Below, one piece after another: positions 15,912-23,938 of a DNA stretch of 64,000 nucleotides. This DNA comes from Bradyrhizobium roseum (lineage in GTDB: Bacteria > Pseudomonadota > Alphaproteobacteria > Rhizobiales > Xanthobacteraceae), in assembly GCF_030413175.1 (NCBI RefSeq), contig NZ_CP129212.1, positions 4,936,450 to 5,000,449 of the forward strand. The letters run 5' to 3'. Both the position numbers and the translations under genes were made by a program. The number at the start of each line of letters is the position of its first letter. The stretch's first letter is position 1. The notes under the pieces are model-generated. The model was not told the DNA's origin, made no database searches, and was given only the letters and a program-made list of their open reading frames with translations.

Positions 15912-16385
15912 ATGAAATGGATGAAGGAACGCGATCTTCTGATCGCACAGACGATGGCGTTCGTTCAGTCGGTGACCGGCAAGGCACCGGACGCCGTCAG
16001 GACGCCGGAGGCCCCCACGGCGATCGCGGCGTCGGCCGCGCCGGCCTCCGCAGATACATTCGAACCCGAGCGCCCAGCCGCGGTGGCGCTTGCCGACCTC
16101 GCCGTTCCCTTGGTCCAGACGCCGGTTGCCCACCCGCCTGCGCAGGCAGCAGAGGTCCAAGCACGTGCCATACCTGCGCCTGCAATAAGAGTGTCGGCGG
16201 AGGCGCCACGAGAGTTACCGGTCCCGATTTCCATCTCCCGCCCCGACCTGCGGGAGGATTTCCAGTCCGAGATCCGGGCGCGGGTGGCCAGTTTCCGCGC
16301 CCATCAGGAACGGTTCAACCGCGAGCGCGAGGCCTATTGCACGGCGACGATGGCCAAGGTCCATGCCTCCCTCAAGGAGATTTAA
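15912..16385 (+). CDS. Hypothetical protein with Ala/Pro-rich linker
   Basis: 157 residues. An N-terminal helix (MKWMKERDLLIAQTMAFVQSVTGK) is followed by about 80 residues rich in Ala, Pro and Val that read as a disordered linker. The C-terminal 45 residues form a charged amphipathic helix (DFQSEIRARVASFRAHQERFNRERE). It has no signal peptide, so it is probably cytoplasmic. The layout suggests two short interaction helices joined by a flexible tether. The gene is convergent with the hydrolase ending at 16513; a nine-base-pair hairpin at 16410-16432 lies between them. No family recognised. Confidence 0.7.
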   Translation: MKWMKERDLLIAQTMAFVQSVTGKAPDAVRTPEAPTAIAASAAPASADTFEPERPAAVALADLAVPLVQTPVAHPPAQAAEVQARAIPAPAIRVSAEAPRELPVPISISRPDLREDFQSEIRARVASFRAHQERFNREREAYCTATMAKVHASLKEI

Positions 16386-16512
16386 CAGTCGCGGCCGCAC
16401 CCCGGAAAATATCCTGTTATTTCAACAGGATAAATCGGATAACTGTTTCCCGGCTCTACTTTGCATGGGGTTGTTTTCGATATTTTGTGTTCGGACCCCG
16501 CCCCGGGCAGGC

Positions 16513-17361
16513 CTACCTGCCGGCGATCTTCTCCAGCACCGGCAGCAGATGCGCCAGGAACGCCTGCGGATCTTCGCTCATCGGAAAGTGGCCCAGTCCC
16601 TTCATGATGGTGGCCTCGCAACCGGGAATACTGTTCGCCACCGCCAGCGTCTCCTCCGGCGTGCAGGAATAGTCGTATTCGCCGGACAGGAGAAACAGCG
16701 GGCAACGCCGCGTGTCGATCTGCGCGACGCGGTCGCGGATGTCGCCGTCCAGCTTGTAGAAGTACAGGTCGCCCTTGAAGACGCCGGGACCGCCCTGCAT
16801 GTAATGCCACAGCGTCTCCCAGCGCTCGTTGTCGGGCGCATCGGGGCCCACCAGGCCGGAGACGATGGCGCCGCAGACTTCGCCGCCATGCACGTCCGCC
16901 CGGTGCAGGAAGTTGAGGTCGTAATAGGGATCGACATGCGCGCCGGCCTGCAGACCGATGATGGCGCGGAATCGTTCCGGATGCTCGAGCGCCAGATGCA
17001 GCGCGATCCGGCCGCCGATCGAGCATCCGATCAGAATCGGTCTGTCGAGGCCGAGCGCGCCTGAGATTTCCAGCACCATCGCCGTGTATTGCGCCGAGGT
17101 GAGCTGATACTCCTCCTCATGCCAGCCGGCAGGCGGCGAGGATTTGCCGTGCCAGGGCATATCGAAGGCGATCACGCGGTGGTTCCGGGTGACCCTGATA
17201 TCGTTCATCAGGCCGCGATATTGCCGCCCGTCGCTGCCGGCGGTGTGCAGGCACAACAGCGGCGTCCCTTCGCCGGCCTCCTCGACATAGACCCGGTGCG
17301 GCCGGCCGAACAGGTCGAGATGCATGTAGCGGCCGACGATCGGCTCGAATCTCACGCTCAT
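16513..17361 (-). CDS. Alpha/beta hydrolase
   Basis: 282 residues with a complete alpha/beta-hydrolase core: LLCLHTAGSDGRQY (oxyanion region), VIAFDMPWHGKS, the nucleophile elbow IGCSIGGRIA with Ser at about 114, LSGEYDYSC with the acid, and LGHFPMSEDP with the catalytic His. I take the ATG at 17361 as start because its ATGA overlaps the stop of the upstream SCP2-like gene. The frame is open further 5' but that sequence overlaps the neighbour. Translational coupling suggests the two proteins act on the same hydrophobic substrate, perhaps a lipid or acyl ester. Confidence 0.88.
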   Translation of the reverse strand: MSVRFEPIVGRYMHLDLFGRPHRVYVEEAGEGTPLLCLHTAGSDGRQYRGLMNDIRVTRNHRVIAFDMPWHGKSSPPAGWHEEEYQLTSAQYTAMVLEISGALGLDRPILIGCSIGGRIALHLALEHPERFRAIIGLQAGAHVDPYYDLNFLHRADVHGGEVCGAIVSGLVGPDAPDNERWETLWHYMQGGPGVFKGDLYFYKLDGDIRDRVAQIDTRRCPLFLLSGEYDYSCTPEETLAVANSIPGCEATIMKGLGHFPMSEDPQAFLAHLLPVLEKIAGR

Positions 17362-17735
17362 GCCGCGGCTCCTTCGCGCAGCTTGCCAAGGGCTTCCTTG
17401 AAGTAGCGCAGGTGGGACATGAATATCTGCAGATTGCCTTCGGCCTTGAGCGCGCGCCGCTTGATCAGCGCCATCAGGTCGTTCGAGCCCGGCGGCGGGC
17501 GCCGGCTCCAGAACTTTTTCCACTCCGCCTCGGAGGCCCGCAGCGCAAAGGACGAGGACGGCATCACGAACGGCCCCGGCGTCACCGAGACGATTCGGCC
17601 CTCGAAGATCGAGATCAACCAAGGCGTGGCGCCGACTTCGAGAAGGAAGCTGGTGGTCAGATAGCGGCCGCGCCGAACCAGACCCTCATCGTCGTTGACC
17701 CGCCGCTGCAGCGCTTCGATCATTTCCACCCCCAT
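17358..17735 (-). CDS. SCP2-like (sterol carrier protein type) protein
   Basis: 125 residues. The segment GATPWLISIFEGRIVSVTPG, followed by FALRASEAEWKKFWS and an amphipathic helix LMALIKRRALKAEGNLQIFMSHLRYFKEAL, fits the SCP2 lipid-binding fold (a beta sheet receiving a hydrophobic ligand, with the A-E-x-x-W helix). It overlaps the downstream alpha/beta hydrolase by four bases (ATGA). The ligand is unknown; a pair of lipid carrier and hydrolase is the simplest reading of the context. Confidence 0.75.
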   Translation of the reverse strand: MGVEMIEALQRRVNDDEGLVRRGRYLTTSFLLEVGATPWLISIFEGRIVSVTPGPFVMPSSSFALRASEAEWKKFWSRRPPPGSNDLMALIKRRALKAEGNLQIFMSHLRYFKEALGKLREGAAA

Positions 17736-18103
17736 CCGCTTTTGAGGGCCATGTTCCGTGGAATGCGGCCGCCGTCAATCGGCCGGCGCTACAACCAGGC
17801 GCATACCAGCGCCACGTTGGCGGCGCAGGCGACCAGAAGGCAGATCGTCAGCCTGAGTTGGACACGCGTGCTGGAGGTCTGGAGGCTCGTCATCATGGCC
17901 CGAAACATCCGGCGATTCTGCTTGATGAGTCTCGGGGATTCTTTTTTCCGGGATTTACGTCTCGTTAAAGACTCAGAGACTCCACGAAAACGGGCCGAAA
18001 CGAGCCAATTTGCTCCCGAAACCAGCATTCGAATGCCGACATGGCAGCCACGTCTGAAACCCGGCCGCCGCTTCCGCGTTGACCGTTTTTACCGGAGCCG
18101 ACA
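17736..18103. other. Intergenic stretch with a possible 39-residue membrane peptide
   Basis: About 370 bases. On the minus strand, 17789-17908 could encode a 39-residue peptide with one transmembrane helix (LTICLLVACAANVALVCAWL); its start lacks strong support. A seven-base inverted repeat (GAGTCTC/GAGACTC) spans about 17927 to 17980. Nothing else is seen. Confidence 0.35.
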
Positions 18104-18358
18104 ATGCCCTACGCGCTGTTCTCGAACGATGCCAAGCTCAGCAAGGCCTACCCGACCGCCGCCGACGTCTGGGCGATCGCCCGCAAGAGCGGGCTGGTGG
18201 TGGACGTCGTCTCCCCCCGCCACAAGCAGGGTCCTCAACCCGTTCTGGACCAGGATTACGAGATCAAGCCCTGCCAGCTCGAGCCGCACGAAGACCCCGC
18301 CCGCAACAAGGCGGAAGCCGAGCGCGACGCGCAGACGGAATTGCAGCTGGCGTCATGA
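18104..18358 (+). CDS. Small conserved-looking hypothetical protein
   Basis: 84 residues starting at ATG 18104 with GGAGCC upstream. It reads MPYALFSNDAKLSKAYPTAADVWAIARKSGL in its first third (no run of special motifs) and becomes strongly charged at the C-terminus (DPARNKAEAERDAQTELQ). It has no signal peptide or membrane helix, so it is likely cytoplasmic. Codon use fits the neighbours. Its function is unknown. Confidence 0.72.
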   Translation: MPYALFSNDAKLSKAYPTAADVWAIARKSGLVVDVVSPRHKQGPQPVLDQDYEIKPCQLEPHEDPARNKAEAERDAQTELQLAS

Positions 18359-18439
18359 GGACGAAGGCGGTCACCGGATGCCGACAGGCATCCCTCGCCG
18401 GGATAAGCCCAGGCGGCAGATTAAAGTCTGAAATCGTCT

Positions 18440-18679
18440 CTAGGGCGTCGCCGAAACCAGCGATGCCTGTTCGGCAGCCACAGCAACACACGCCTTACGG
18501 CGCTGCAGTCCCCGGATCGCGCCGGTCACCTTGCGCACCTTGCCGACCCCGCAGGCGGTATCCTGCACGAAGGCCACTTCATAAGGAGCAAGAATAAACG
18601 GTTCGGATTTAAGGACCGTTTGAGCGAGGCACGGATAAGCCGCTGCAGAAAAGATCAGCCCTAACGCAAAAGCACGCAT
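18440..18679 (-). CDS. Small exported protein (DUF6719-like)
   Basis: 79 residues from the ATG at 18679, which places the signal peptide MRAFALGLIFSAAAYPCLAQ at the N-terminus. The mature part (EPFILAPYEVAFVQDTACGVGKVRKVTG and RRKACVAV) has two cysteines likely to pair. The pattern of a VxVD/QDxxC..G.xxxVTG core followed by a late RRxC resembles small rhizobial periplasmic proteins annotated as DUF6719. I hold that family name lightly. Function unknown. Confidence 0.7.
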   Translation of the reverse strand: MRAFALGLIFSAAAYPCLAQTVLKSEPFILAPYEVAFVQDTACGVGKVRKVTGAIRGLQRRKACVAVAAEQASLVSATP

Positions 18680-18816
18680 GTTTTTAATGTCCAACCCAGC
18701 CCGGCTGATACTCATAATAGCGCATCATGACGAAAAGTTGCGTGCACCGCGAAATTTTTTTTGACGCCTTCGAGAATGCAACCCGCAAGGCACATCGTAG
18801 AGGCCTTGCGCCAATG

Positions 18817-18842
18817 AAAAGGCCGGCATGACGCCGGCCTTT
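18817..18842 (-). terminator. Hairpin terminator of the Omp25-like gene
   Basis: AAAAGGCCGGC pairs with GCCGGCCTTT around a five-base loop. It is flanked by A and T runs on both sides, so it can work in either direction; it lies 25 bases after the stop of the minus-strand barrel gene. Confidence 0.85.
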
Positions 18843-18866
18843 TGGATGTCGATGCGAAGCGCTCCA

Positions 18867-19580
18867 TCAATATCGGGAGGCAGTCCCGCCGCCCCAACCG
18901 AACCGGTAATTCACGCCGACCTTGGCGGTGTGCTCGTCGTTGCGGAAGCTGCGGCCAGCGACGTCGGCCGGGCCGGCGGTGAAGGTGGTATTGCCGAAAT
19001 TGTAATACTGGTACTCGGCCTTGGCCGACCAGTTCGGGGCAAACATGTATTCGAGGCCGCCGCCGACGGTGTAGCCGTCCTTGTGGCTGCCGTTGGTGGT
19101 GAATGCCGCCGGCACACCGGCCACCGACACCCCGATATTGTTGCCGTCACGCCAGGCGTAACCGCCCTTGGCGTAGAGCAGCGCCGGCCCCCAAGTGTAG
19201 CCGATCCGGCCGGTCACCGAGCCGATCTGGTCGGTGTTGGAGGTTACGAGGGTGCCACCGGGAAACAGCACGCCATCATTGTTGTTGCTGGGCAGCCAGC
19301 TGTACTGGGCCTCGACGCCCATGACCCAGTTTGGGGCGAACTGATAGTCGAAACCACCCTGGACACCACCCATGAAGCGGGCGTCGCTGCCCTGCAGGGA
19401 GGTGTTGCCCGCAAAGGCGCCGCCGACATGGCCGCCGACATAGAACCCGGTCCAGTTGTAGACCACCTGGGGCGCGGTATAGGCCGGCGCCTTGGTATAG
19501 GGCCGGGCTTGCATGTCGGCCGCGAAAGCTGGCGCAACCATGGCGGCCAGCGCGGCAGCCCCGAGCACTAACTTCTTCAT
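18867..19580 (-). CDS. Omp25/RopB-like outer-membrane beta-barrel protein
   Basis: 237 residues with a signal peptide (MKKLVLGAAALAAMVAPAFAAD). The barrel has the hallmark first strand NWTGFYVGGHVGGAF, repeated glycine/aromatic strands (GGVQGGFDYQFAPNWVMGVEAQYSW), RIGYTWGPALLYAKGGYAW, and a closing VGVNYRFGW. This is the eight-stranded opacity-type barrel common in rhizobia, important for envelope stability. It ends ASRY, so the last aromatic residue sits at the C-terminus as expected for barrel insertion. It has its own terminator and a long leader upstream. Confidence 0.94.
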   Translation of the reverse strand: MKKLVLGAAALAAMVAPAFAADMQARPYTKAPAYTAPQVVYNWTGFYVGGHVGGAFAGNTSLQGSDARFMGGVQGGFDYQFAPNWVMGVEAQYSWLPSNNNDGVLFPGGTLVTSNTDQIGSVTGRIGYTWGPALLYAKGGYAWRDGNNIGVSVAGVPAAFTTNGSHKDGYTVGGGLEYMFAPNWSAKAEYQYYNFGNTTFTAGPADVAGRSFRNDEHTAKVGVNYRFGWGGGTASRY

Positions 19581-19904
19581 TTGACTATCCCCGTTACGAA
19601 CGTTGCAGATACCAATCCAAACAACGTGACTTCATTTGGGTTGCTTTGCGGCGAGTGGCAGCGACCAGATGGCGCGCGACTGTGGCCGCATGGCAACAAA
19701 CCGATTTAGTTCCCTCGCATTAAAGGCTTTTTCGACGGTTAAGGATCCGGCTTTCCACCTAGTTGGGGTCGGGGATGACTAAGGCAAGGTTCAAGCCTCC
19801 TCGAAAAGTGATCCAAATTCGTTCACGGTTCCTTCCCAGGCCCTCCGACCCGGCTACCGAGATCCGGCCAGCGCCCGGCTTGGCACGCGCACGCCGGCGG
19901 GCGA
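19581..19904. other. Upstream region of the Omp25-like gene
   Basis: About 320 bases with no supported gene. It contains the promoter and leader of the minus-strand barrel gene and the downstream end of the lipoprotein gene. The part from 19600 to 19740 is AT-richer. No operator recognised. Confidence 0.45.
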
Positions 19905-20330
19905 TCAGCGCGTCAATTTCTCCAGCTCCGCGAAAGGCGCGTACGCCAGCCCCGCGCAGGGCTCGGCCGCGTTTTCGAGGATGCGGTCGAGGCGGCCGTC
20001 GACGAACAGCATGGCGCGCTCCCGCGGCTCCCGGTAACCACCGTCGGATTCGCGCGCGCTGAACCGAAGACAGACGACATAACGCTGCCGTCCGCCGATG
20101 ACACGCTCGACCGGCTCTGCCATGACGGCGTCGCGGACGCCGACGGGATTGTTGAGATAGGTCTTCAGGAACGCCAGCAATTCGGTGCGGTAATTCCTCG
20201 GAAACGGCTGGCTGGAGACGCCGCGGTCGTCGGTAAAGGTAATCGACTTGCCTTCATCGCTGGTGGCAGCACACGCCGATAGCGCGATCGGCATCGACAT
20301 CATCGCCGCGAATTTGACCGAACGTTTCAC
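19905..20330 (-). CDS. Putative lipoprotein of unknown function
   Basis: 141 residues from a GTG at 20330, which has GGAGAAG at eight bases. The start gives a type II signal peptide: a basic N-terminus (VKRSVKFAAMM), hydrophobic core and lipobox LSAC with Cys about residue 18. The mature part has a YLNNPVGVRDAVMAEP helix, RQRYVVCLRFSARESDGGY (beta strand) and an ERAMLFVDGRLDRIL strand. Longer 5' frames exist but would hide the signal. The fold suggests a small periplasm-facing lipoprotein; no family named. Confidence 0.78.
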   Translation of the reverse strand: MKRSVKFAAMMSMPIALSACAATSDEGKSITFTDDRGVSSQPFPRNYRTELLAFLKTYLNNPVGVRDAVMAEPVERVIGGRQRYVVCLRFSARESDGGYREPRERAMLFVDGRLDRILENAAEPCAGLAYAPFAELEKLTR

Positions 20331-20707
20331 GCCAATTCTTCTCCCGTCCTCCGCCGTCTCATAAACCGCCCGGCGTGAGAATGGAATTCGCCCCTCGGTT
20401 ACCTCATGTCGGTTATCCCATGGCTTTCGCTCTCGAAAAATTGAGACGAGTGCCACGGAAATGGTCTTGAGCATGCCTGGCCTGATCTCGCCTGACCGAT
20501 GAAGCTGGCGGCTCCGCACTGAACCTCCCCTGAAGCGGGATTTGGGATTCCGTTCATCTGAATGACATCTTCTTCAAATCCGATGATGATGCAGCGCGAT
20601 CAAAATCGGTGAATCGAGGGAACGGGACGGGAATGTTCCTGCGCGCCGGGGGTTCACCTCAACGGGCTTCGGTGTAGAATTACCGAACCGGCCATCAGGA
20701 GAGATGC
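20331..20707. other. Intergenic region between divergent lipoprotein and TPR genes
   Basis: About 375 bases. No supported gene; it should carry the two divergent promoters. I see no palindrome or CtrA box in it. Confidence 0.4.
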
Positions 20708-21244
20708 ATGAAGAAATTTGGGATCAGGCTTTTGACTCTTGCCATGTTGTCGCTGACGCTCGCGGCAACCCCCATCGTCAGCGTCGTCTACGCGGCGCCC
20801 GACAACGATCCGCCGCCGCCCGACAAGAAGAAAAAGAAATCCAGCGAAGCTCGCCCGGGTATCGAGCAAACCGCATTCGCCGACGGCTATCGCGCCGCTT
20901 ATGCCGCGATCTACGACCGTCACGACTACACTTCCGCTATCGAGCAGTTGAAGGCGCTCGGCCGCGACGACAGTGCCGCCGTTGCCAACCTGATCGGCTA
21001 CTCCTATCGCAAGCTCGGCGACTACAAGGTCTCGCAGATCTGGTACGAGCGTGCGCTCAAAGCCGATCCGGGCCACGCCAAGACGTGGCAGTATTACGGC
21101 CTGTGGCAGGTTGAACAGGGCAACCGCGACCAGGCGCAGTATCACCTCAACCGGATCTCGGAGCTCACCGGCACCGCAAGCGAGGAATATCGCTCGCTCG
21201 CCACCGCGCTGGAAAAGCCGCCGGGCACGGGATTGGTTTACTGA
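20708..21244 (+). CDS. Exported TPR-repeat protein
   Basis: 178 residues. The signal peptide (MKKFGIRLLTLAMLSLTLAATPIVSVVYA) is followed by a Pro/Lys linker (PPPPDKKKKK). About three tetratricopeptide-like units follow: YAAIYDRHDYTSAIEQLKAL, AVANLIGYSYRKLGDYKVSQIWYERALKADP and AKTWQYYGLWQVEQGNRDQAQYHLNRI. Its likely role is as a periplasmic protein-protein scaffold. An unusual tail, EKPPGTGLVY, closes it. The gene is followed by a palindromic repeat and a terminator. Confidence 0.85.
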   Translation: MKKFGIRLLTLAMLSLTLAATPIVSVVYAAPDNDPPPPDKKKKKSSEARPGIEQTAFADGYRAAYAAIYDRHDYTSAIEQLKALGRDDSAAVANLIGYSYRKLGDYKVSQIWYERALKADPGHAKTWQYYGLWQVEQGNRDQAQYHLNRISELTGTASEEYRSLATALEKPPGTGLVY

Positions 21245-21262
21245 GGCAGTAAAGTCTCCGCC

Positions 21263-21335
21263 GTCAATGCGAGCGAAGCAATCCATCTATCCGTTATGCC
21301 GTGACATGGATTGCTTCGCTCCGCTCGCAATGACG
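21263..21335. repeat. Palindromic intergenic repeat (Bradyrhizobium REP-like)
   Basis: Inverted arms at 21263-21286 and 21306-21335. They share the sequence ATGCGAGCGAAGCAATCCA and its complement, with a five-base interruption in the right arm. I recall the same motif recurring between genes in Bradyrhizobium and relatives, so I read it as one copy of a dispersed repeat family. Confidence 0.75.
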
Positions 21336-21346
21336 AACAAAAAATG

Positions 21347-21384
21347 ACCGGTGCAGTGCTCAATCACTGCGCCGGTTTTTTTAT
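21347..21384 (+). terminator. Terminator after the TPR gene
   Basis: The arms ACCGGTGCAGTG and CACTGCGCCGGT pair around a six-base loop and are followed by seven Ts. It lies just before the stop of the convergent carboxypeptidase gene. Confidence 0.88.
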
Positions 21385-21394
21385 TGTTGCGAGT

Positions 21395-22969
21395 TCACTT
21401 CATCACCTTCTCGACCTCGCCGCGAAAGGCCTGACGTGCGGCATCGCGCGAGTAGAACATGTGCCCGCCGGGATAGACGACCAGCTTCACCCGGTCCGAC
21501 CGCGCATAGGCCGGCAACTGGTCGAGGATCACCTTCGATCCAAAATACGGTGTCGCCAGGTCGAAGAGCCCATGCCCGACCAGCAGTTTCATCTTCGGAT
21601 CGAGCGCCAGGATCTGCCGCAACTGTGAAACGGACTCGGCCGGCCCTCGGCCGAAATCCCAGGCCATGTTCACGACACCATTGAGCAGGTGGTACGAGCC
21701 GTCAGGACGCCAATTCAGTTTGCGCGTGGTGAGGTCGACGGCCGCGCTCGTCAGCGGCGCCGTCAGGGAATCCCCGGAAGGATCGCCGAAGTGCGCGTAG
21801 CTCGAATCGGGGTAGGGATCGATGCCGGAGACCGACGCATCGTAGCGTCCCACAACGCGGCCATTTCGGCGGTCGAATTCCCGGCGGAATTCGCCGACAT
21901 CGAGACGCCCGGCCAGCCTGCGGCTCACCGCCGGATCGATGCCGGTCAGCGCGGCCACCTTGTCGGAAAGCCGCATCGTCGCTTCCCGATCCGCCTGCCC
22001 CTTGAGGAGATCGGTAATGAACTCGCCCTGCGCGTATCGCTCGACATCGGCGAGATCGGCGCGCGTCACCGGTCCCTTGGCCTCGCGCGCGACCGCAGCC
22101 ATGCTCGGCAGCGTGTACATGTATTGCAGCAGGCTCGAGCCGCCGAAGTCGCGGAAATCGAACAAGGGCGAGACCATGATCAGCCCGCGCACGCCGACGC
22201 CCTGCTGGGTCTGCAGGTTGCGCACGATCTTCGGCCCGCGGATGCCGCCATAGCTCTCGCCGGCGACGAATTTCGGTGACAGAAGGCGGTCGTGTTTTTC
22301 CAGCCATCGGCGGATCACGAGCGCGATGGCGCTGACGTCGCCATCGACCGAGTAGAACCGTTTGCGCGCATCCTCGCCGGACGCCACGAAACGGCTATAG
22401 CCGGTGCCGACGGGATCGATGAAGACGAGATCGGTGAAATCGAGCCATGTCTCGGCGTTGGGCAGCAGATCCGGCGGCGCGGACGACACCGCGCCCTCAC
22501 CCGATATCGAGATGCGCCACGGCCCGGCGGCGCCGAATTGCAGCCACGCCGAGGACGCGCCCGGGCCGCCGTTGAACAGGAACGTCACCGGCCGGTTGGT
22601 GCGATCGACGCCTTCGAGCTGGTAGGACGTATGGGCGATATCGGCTTGCGGCTCGCCCTTGTCGTCGAACAGCCGGATCGAGCCAGCGGTGGCGGTGAAG
22701 TCGAGCGTACGACCGGGCAGCGCCAGCGTCTGCCGGGTGGTGGAATCAGGCGGCAGGCGATGTTGTTCGGCGACGGTTGACGGCGTCGCACCAGCAGCCG
22801 CCCCTCGTCCAGGACTGCCCTTTTGGCCCGATGGCGACGGTGACGGCGTGGCCGCGGGCTGCGGGACCGGCGAACTCGCCTCCTCGGCGCGCGCACCGCC
22901 CACCCAGCAAGCGATCAAGAGGGCGGCGGCGATGCGCCGGGGGCGCGTCGCCGTGAAACGAAAAGCCAT
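21395..22969 (-). CDS. S10 serine carboxypeptidase family protein
   Basis: 524 residues from the ATG at 22969 (GGGAGAGA upstream), with a signal peptide ending ARAEE. A Pro/Ser linker is followed by the S10 core: FLFNGGPGASS near 133 (oxyanion hole), DPVGTGYSR, the nucleophile GESYGG with Ser about 239, GHGLFDLATPYFGS with the catalytic Asp, and YPGGHMFYSRD with the catalytic His. The enzyme would remove C-terminal residues from peptides in the periplasm. Long 5' extensions of the frame are not supported by start context. It is monocistronic and converges on the TPR gene. Confidence 0.93.
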   Translation of the reverse strand: MAFRFTATRPRRIAAALLIACWVGGARAEEASSPVPQPAATPSPSPSGQKGSPGRGAAAGATPSTVAEQHRLPPDSTTRQTLALPGRTLDFTATAGSIRLFDDKGEPQADIAHTSYQLEGVDRTNRPVTFLFNGGPGASSAWLQFGAAGPWRISISGEGAVSSAPPDLLPNAETWLDFTDLVFIDPVGTGYSRFVASGEDARKRFYSVDGDVSAIALVIRRWLEKHDRLLSPKFVAGESYGGIRGPKIVRNLQTQQGVGVRGLIMVSPLFDFRDFGGSSLLQYMYTLPSMAAVAREAKGPVTRADLADVERYAQGEFITDLLKGQADREATMRLSDKVAALTGIDPAVSRRLAGRLDVGEFRREFDRRNGRVVGRYDASVSGIDPYPDSSYAHFGDPSGDSLTAPLTSAAVDLTTRKLNWRPDGSYHLLNGVVNMAWDFGRGPAESVSQLRQILALDPKMKLLVGHGLFDLATPYFGSKVILDQLPAYARSDRVKLVVYPGGHMFYSRDAARQAFRGEVEKVMK

Positions 22970-23256
22970 ACGATTCTCTCCCCGTACGCACACCACCGGC
23001 CGCGCCATCTGGATTGTACCGCGACAGTGCGACAATGCGGCTGGGTTACACAACAAGCACAAACCTGGACAAAAATCACAATCCCGACAGCATCGCGTGA
23101 GAAAGCGGTTCGCGCGTCCGGCGGTTGTCCTTGCCGGCCGCGAGGTGCTATCGGTCGGTTCCGCCAAAACACCGGCCGGGTATTTTTGGTACATTCTTGA
23201 AACCATTCAGGCGCCAGCGCGACTAATGAACTTGCGCTTTTTGATGGGGTCTCACC

Positions 23257-23919
23257 ATGAAACGTTCGATTGCTGTTTGTCTCGGCCTGCTGGCACTGGC
23301 CTCCCCCGCGGCCGCAGATTCGCCGGTCGCGGTGGTCGAGGACGTCCAGGGCAAGGTCACCGGCGCCGAGTTCATGGACTATGTGACGCCCAAGGCGGTG
23401 ATCAAGATCGCCGACGGCGGCTCGGTGATTCTCAGCTACCTGAAGTCATGCCGGCGCGAGACGATCCGCGGCGCCGGCACCGTGATCGTCGGCACCGACG
23501 AGAGCGCCGTCCACCTTGCCGAGGTCAAGGCCGAGAAGACCAATTGCGATCCTGCCCAGACCAACGTGACCACGCGCGAGACCAGCGGCGTCGCCGCCAC
23601 CGTGCTGCGTAGCGTCGACGCCAGCAAACAGCCGCAGCCGCAACTCACGCTCTACGGCGCATCACCGCTGGTGGAGGCCAAAGGACGCGGCAAGCTGACC
23701 ATCCGCCGCCTCGACGTGCCGGGCGAGCTCCAGGAGATCAATCTCGGCGGCACCCAGATGAAGGGACGCTTCGTCGATTTCGCCAACGAGAACGTCGCCC
23801 TCACCCCCGGCGGCCTCTACAGCGCGAAGTTCAAATCATCGCAGATCGTGTTCCAGGTGGACGCGCAGGCCAAGCCCGGCGCGACCCCGATCGTCGGCCG
23901 CCTGCTGCGGATGGAATAG
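23257..23919 (+). CDS. Exported protein coupled to a CHASE2 cyclase (FecR-like candidate)
   Basis: 220 residues with a signal peptide (MKRSIAVCLGLLALASPAAA). The start of the mature protein, VAVVEDVQGKVTGAEFMDYVTPKAVIKIADGGSVIL, has the look of a FecR-type beta domain, which often partners CHASE2 receptors. Later strands are LTIRRLDVPGELQEI and GRFVDFANENVALTPGGLYSAKF. Two cysteines (KSCRR and KTNCDP) may form a bridge. The stop lies 19 bases ahead of the adenylate cyclase start, so they form an operon. I infer that it supplies or senses a periplasmic signal for the CHASE2 domain. Confidence 0.75.
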   Translation: MKRSIAVCLGLLALASPAAADSPVAVVEDVQGKVTGAEFMDYVTPKAVIKIADGGSVILSYLKSCRRETIRGAGTVIVGTDESAVHLAEVKAEKTNCDPAQTNVTTRETSGVAATVLRSVDASKQPQPQLTLYGASPLVEAKGRGKLTIRRLDVPGELQEINLGGTQMKGRFVDFANENVALTPGGLYSAKFKSSQIVFQVDAQAKPGATPIVGRLLRME

Positions 23920-23938
23920 GCGTGACGGACCATCCCGC

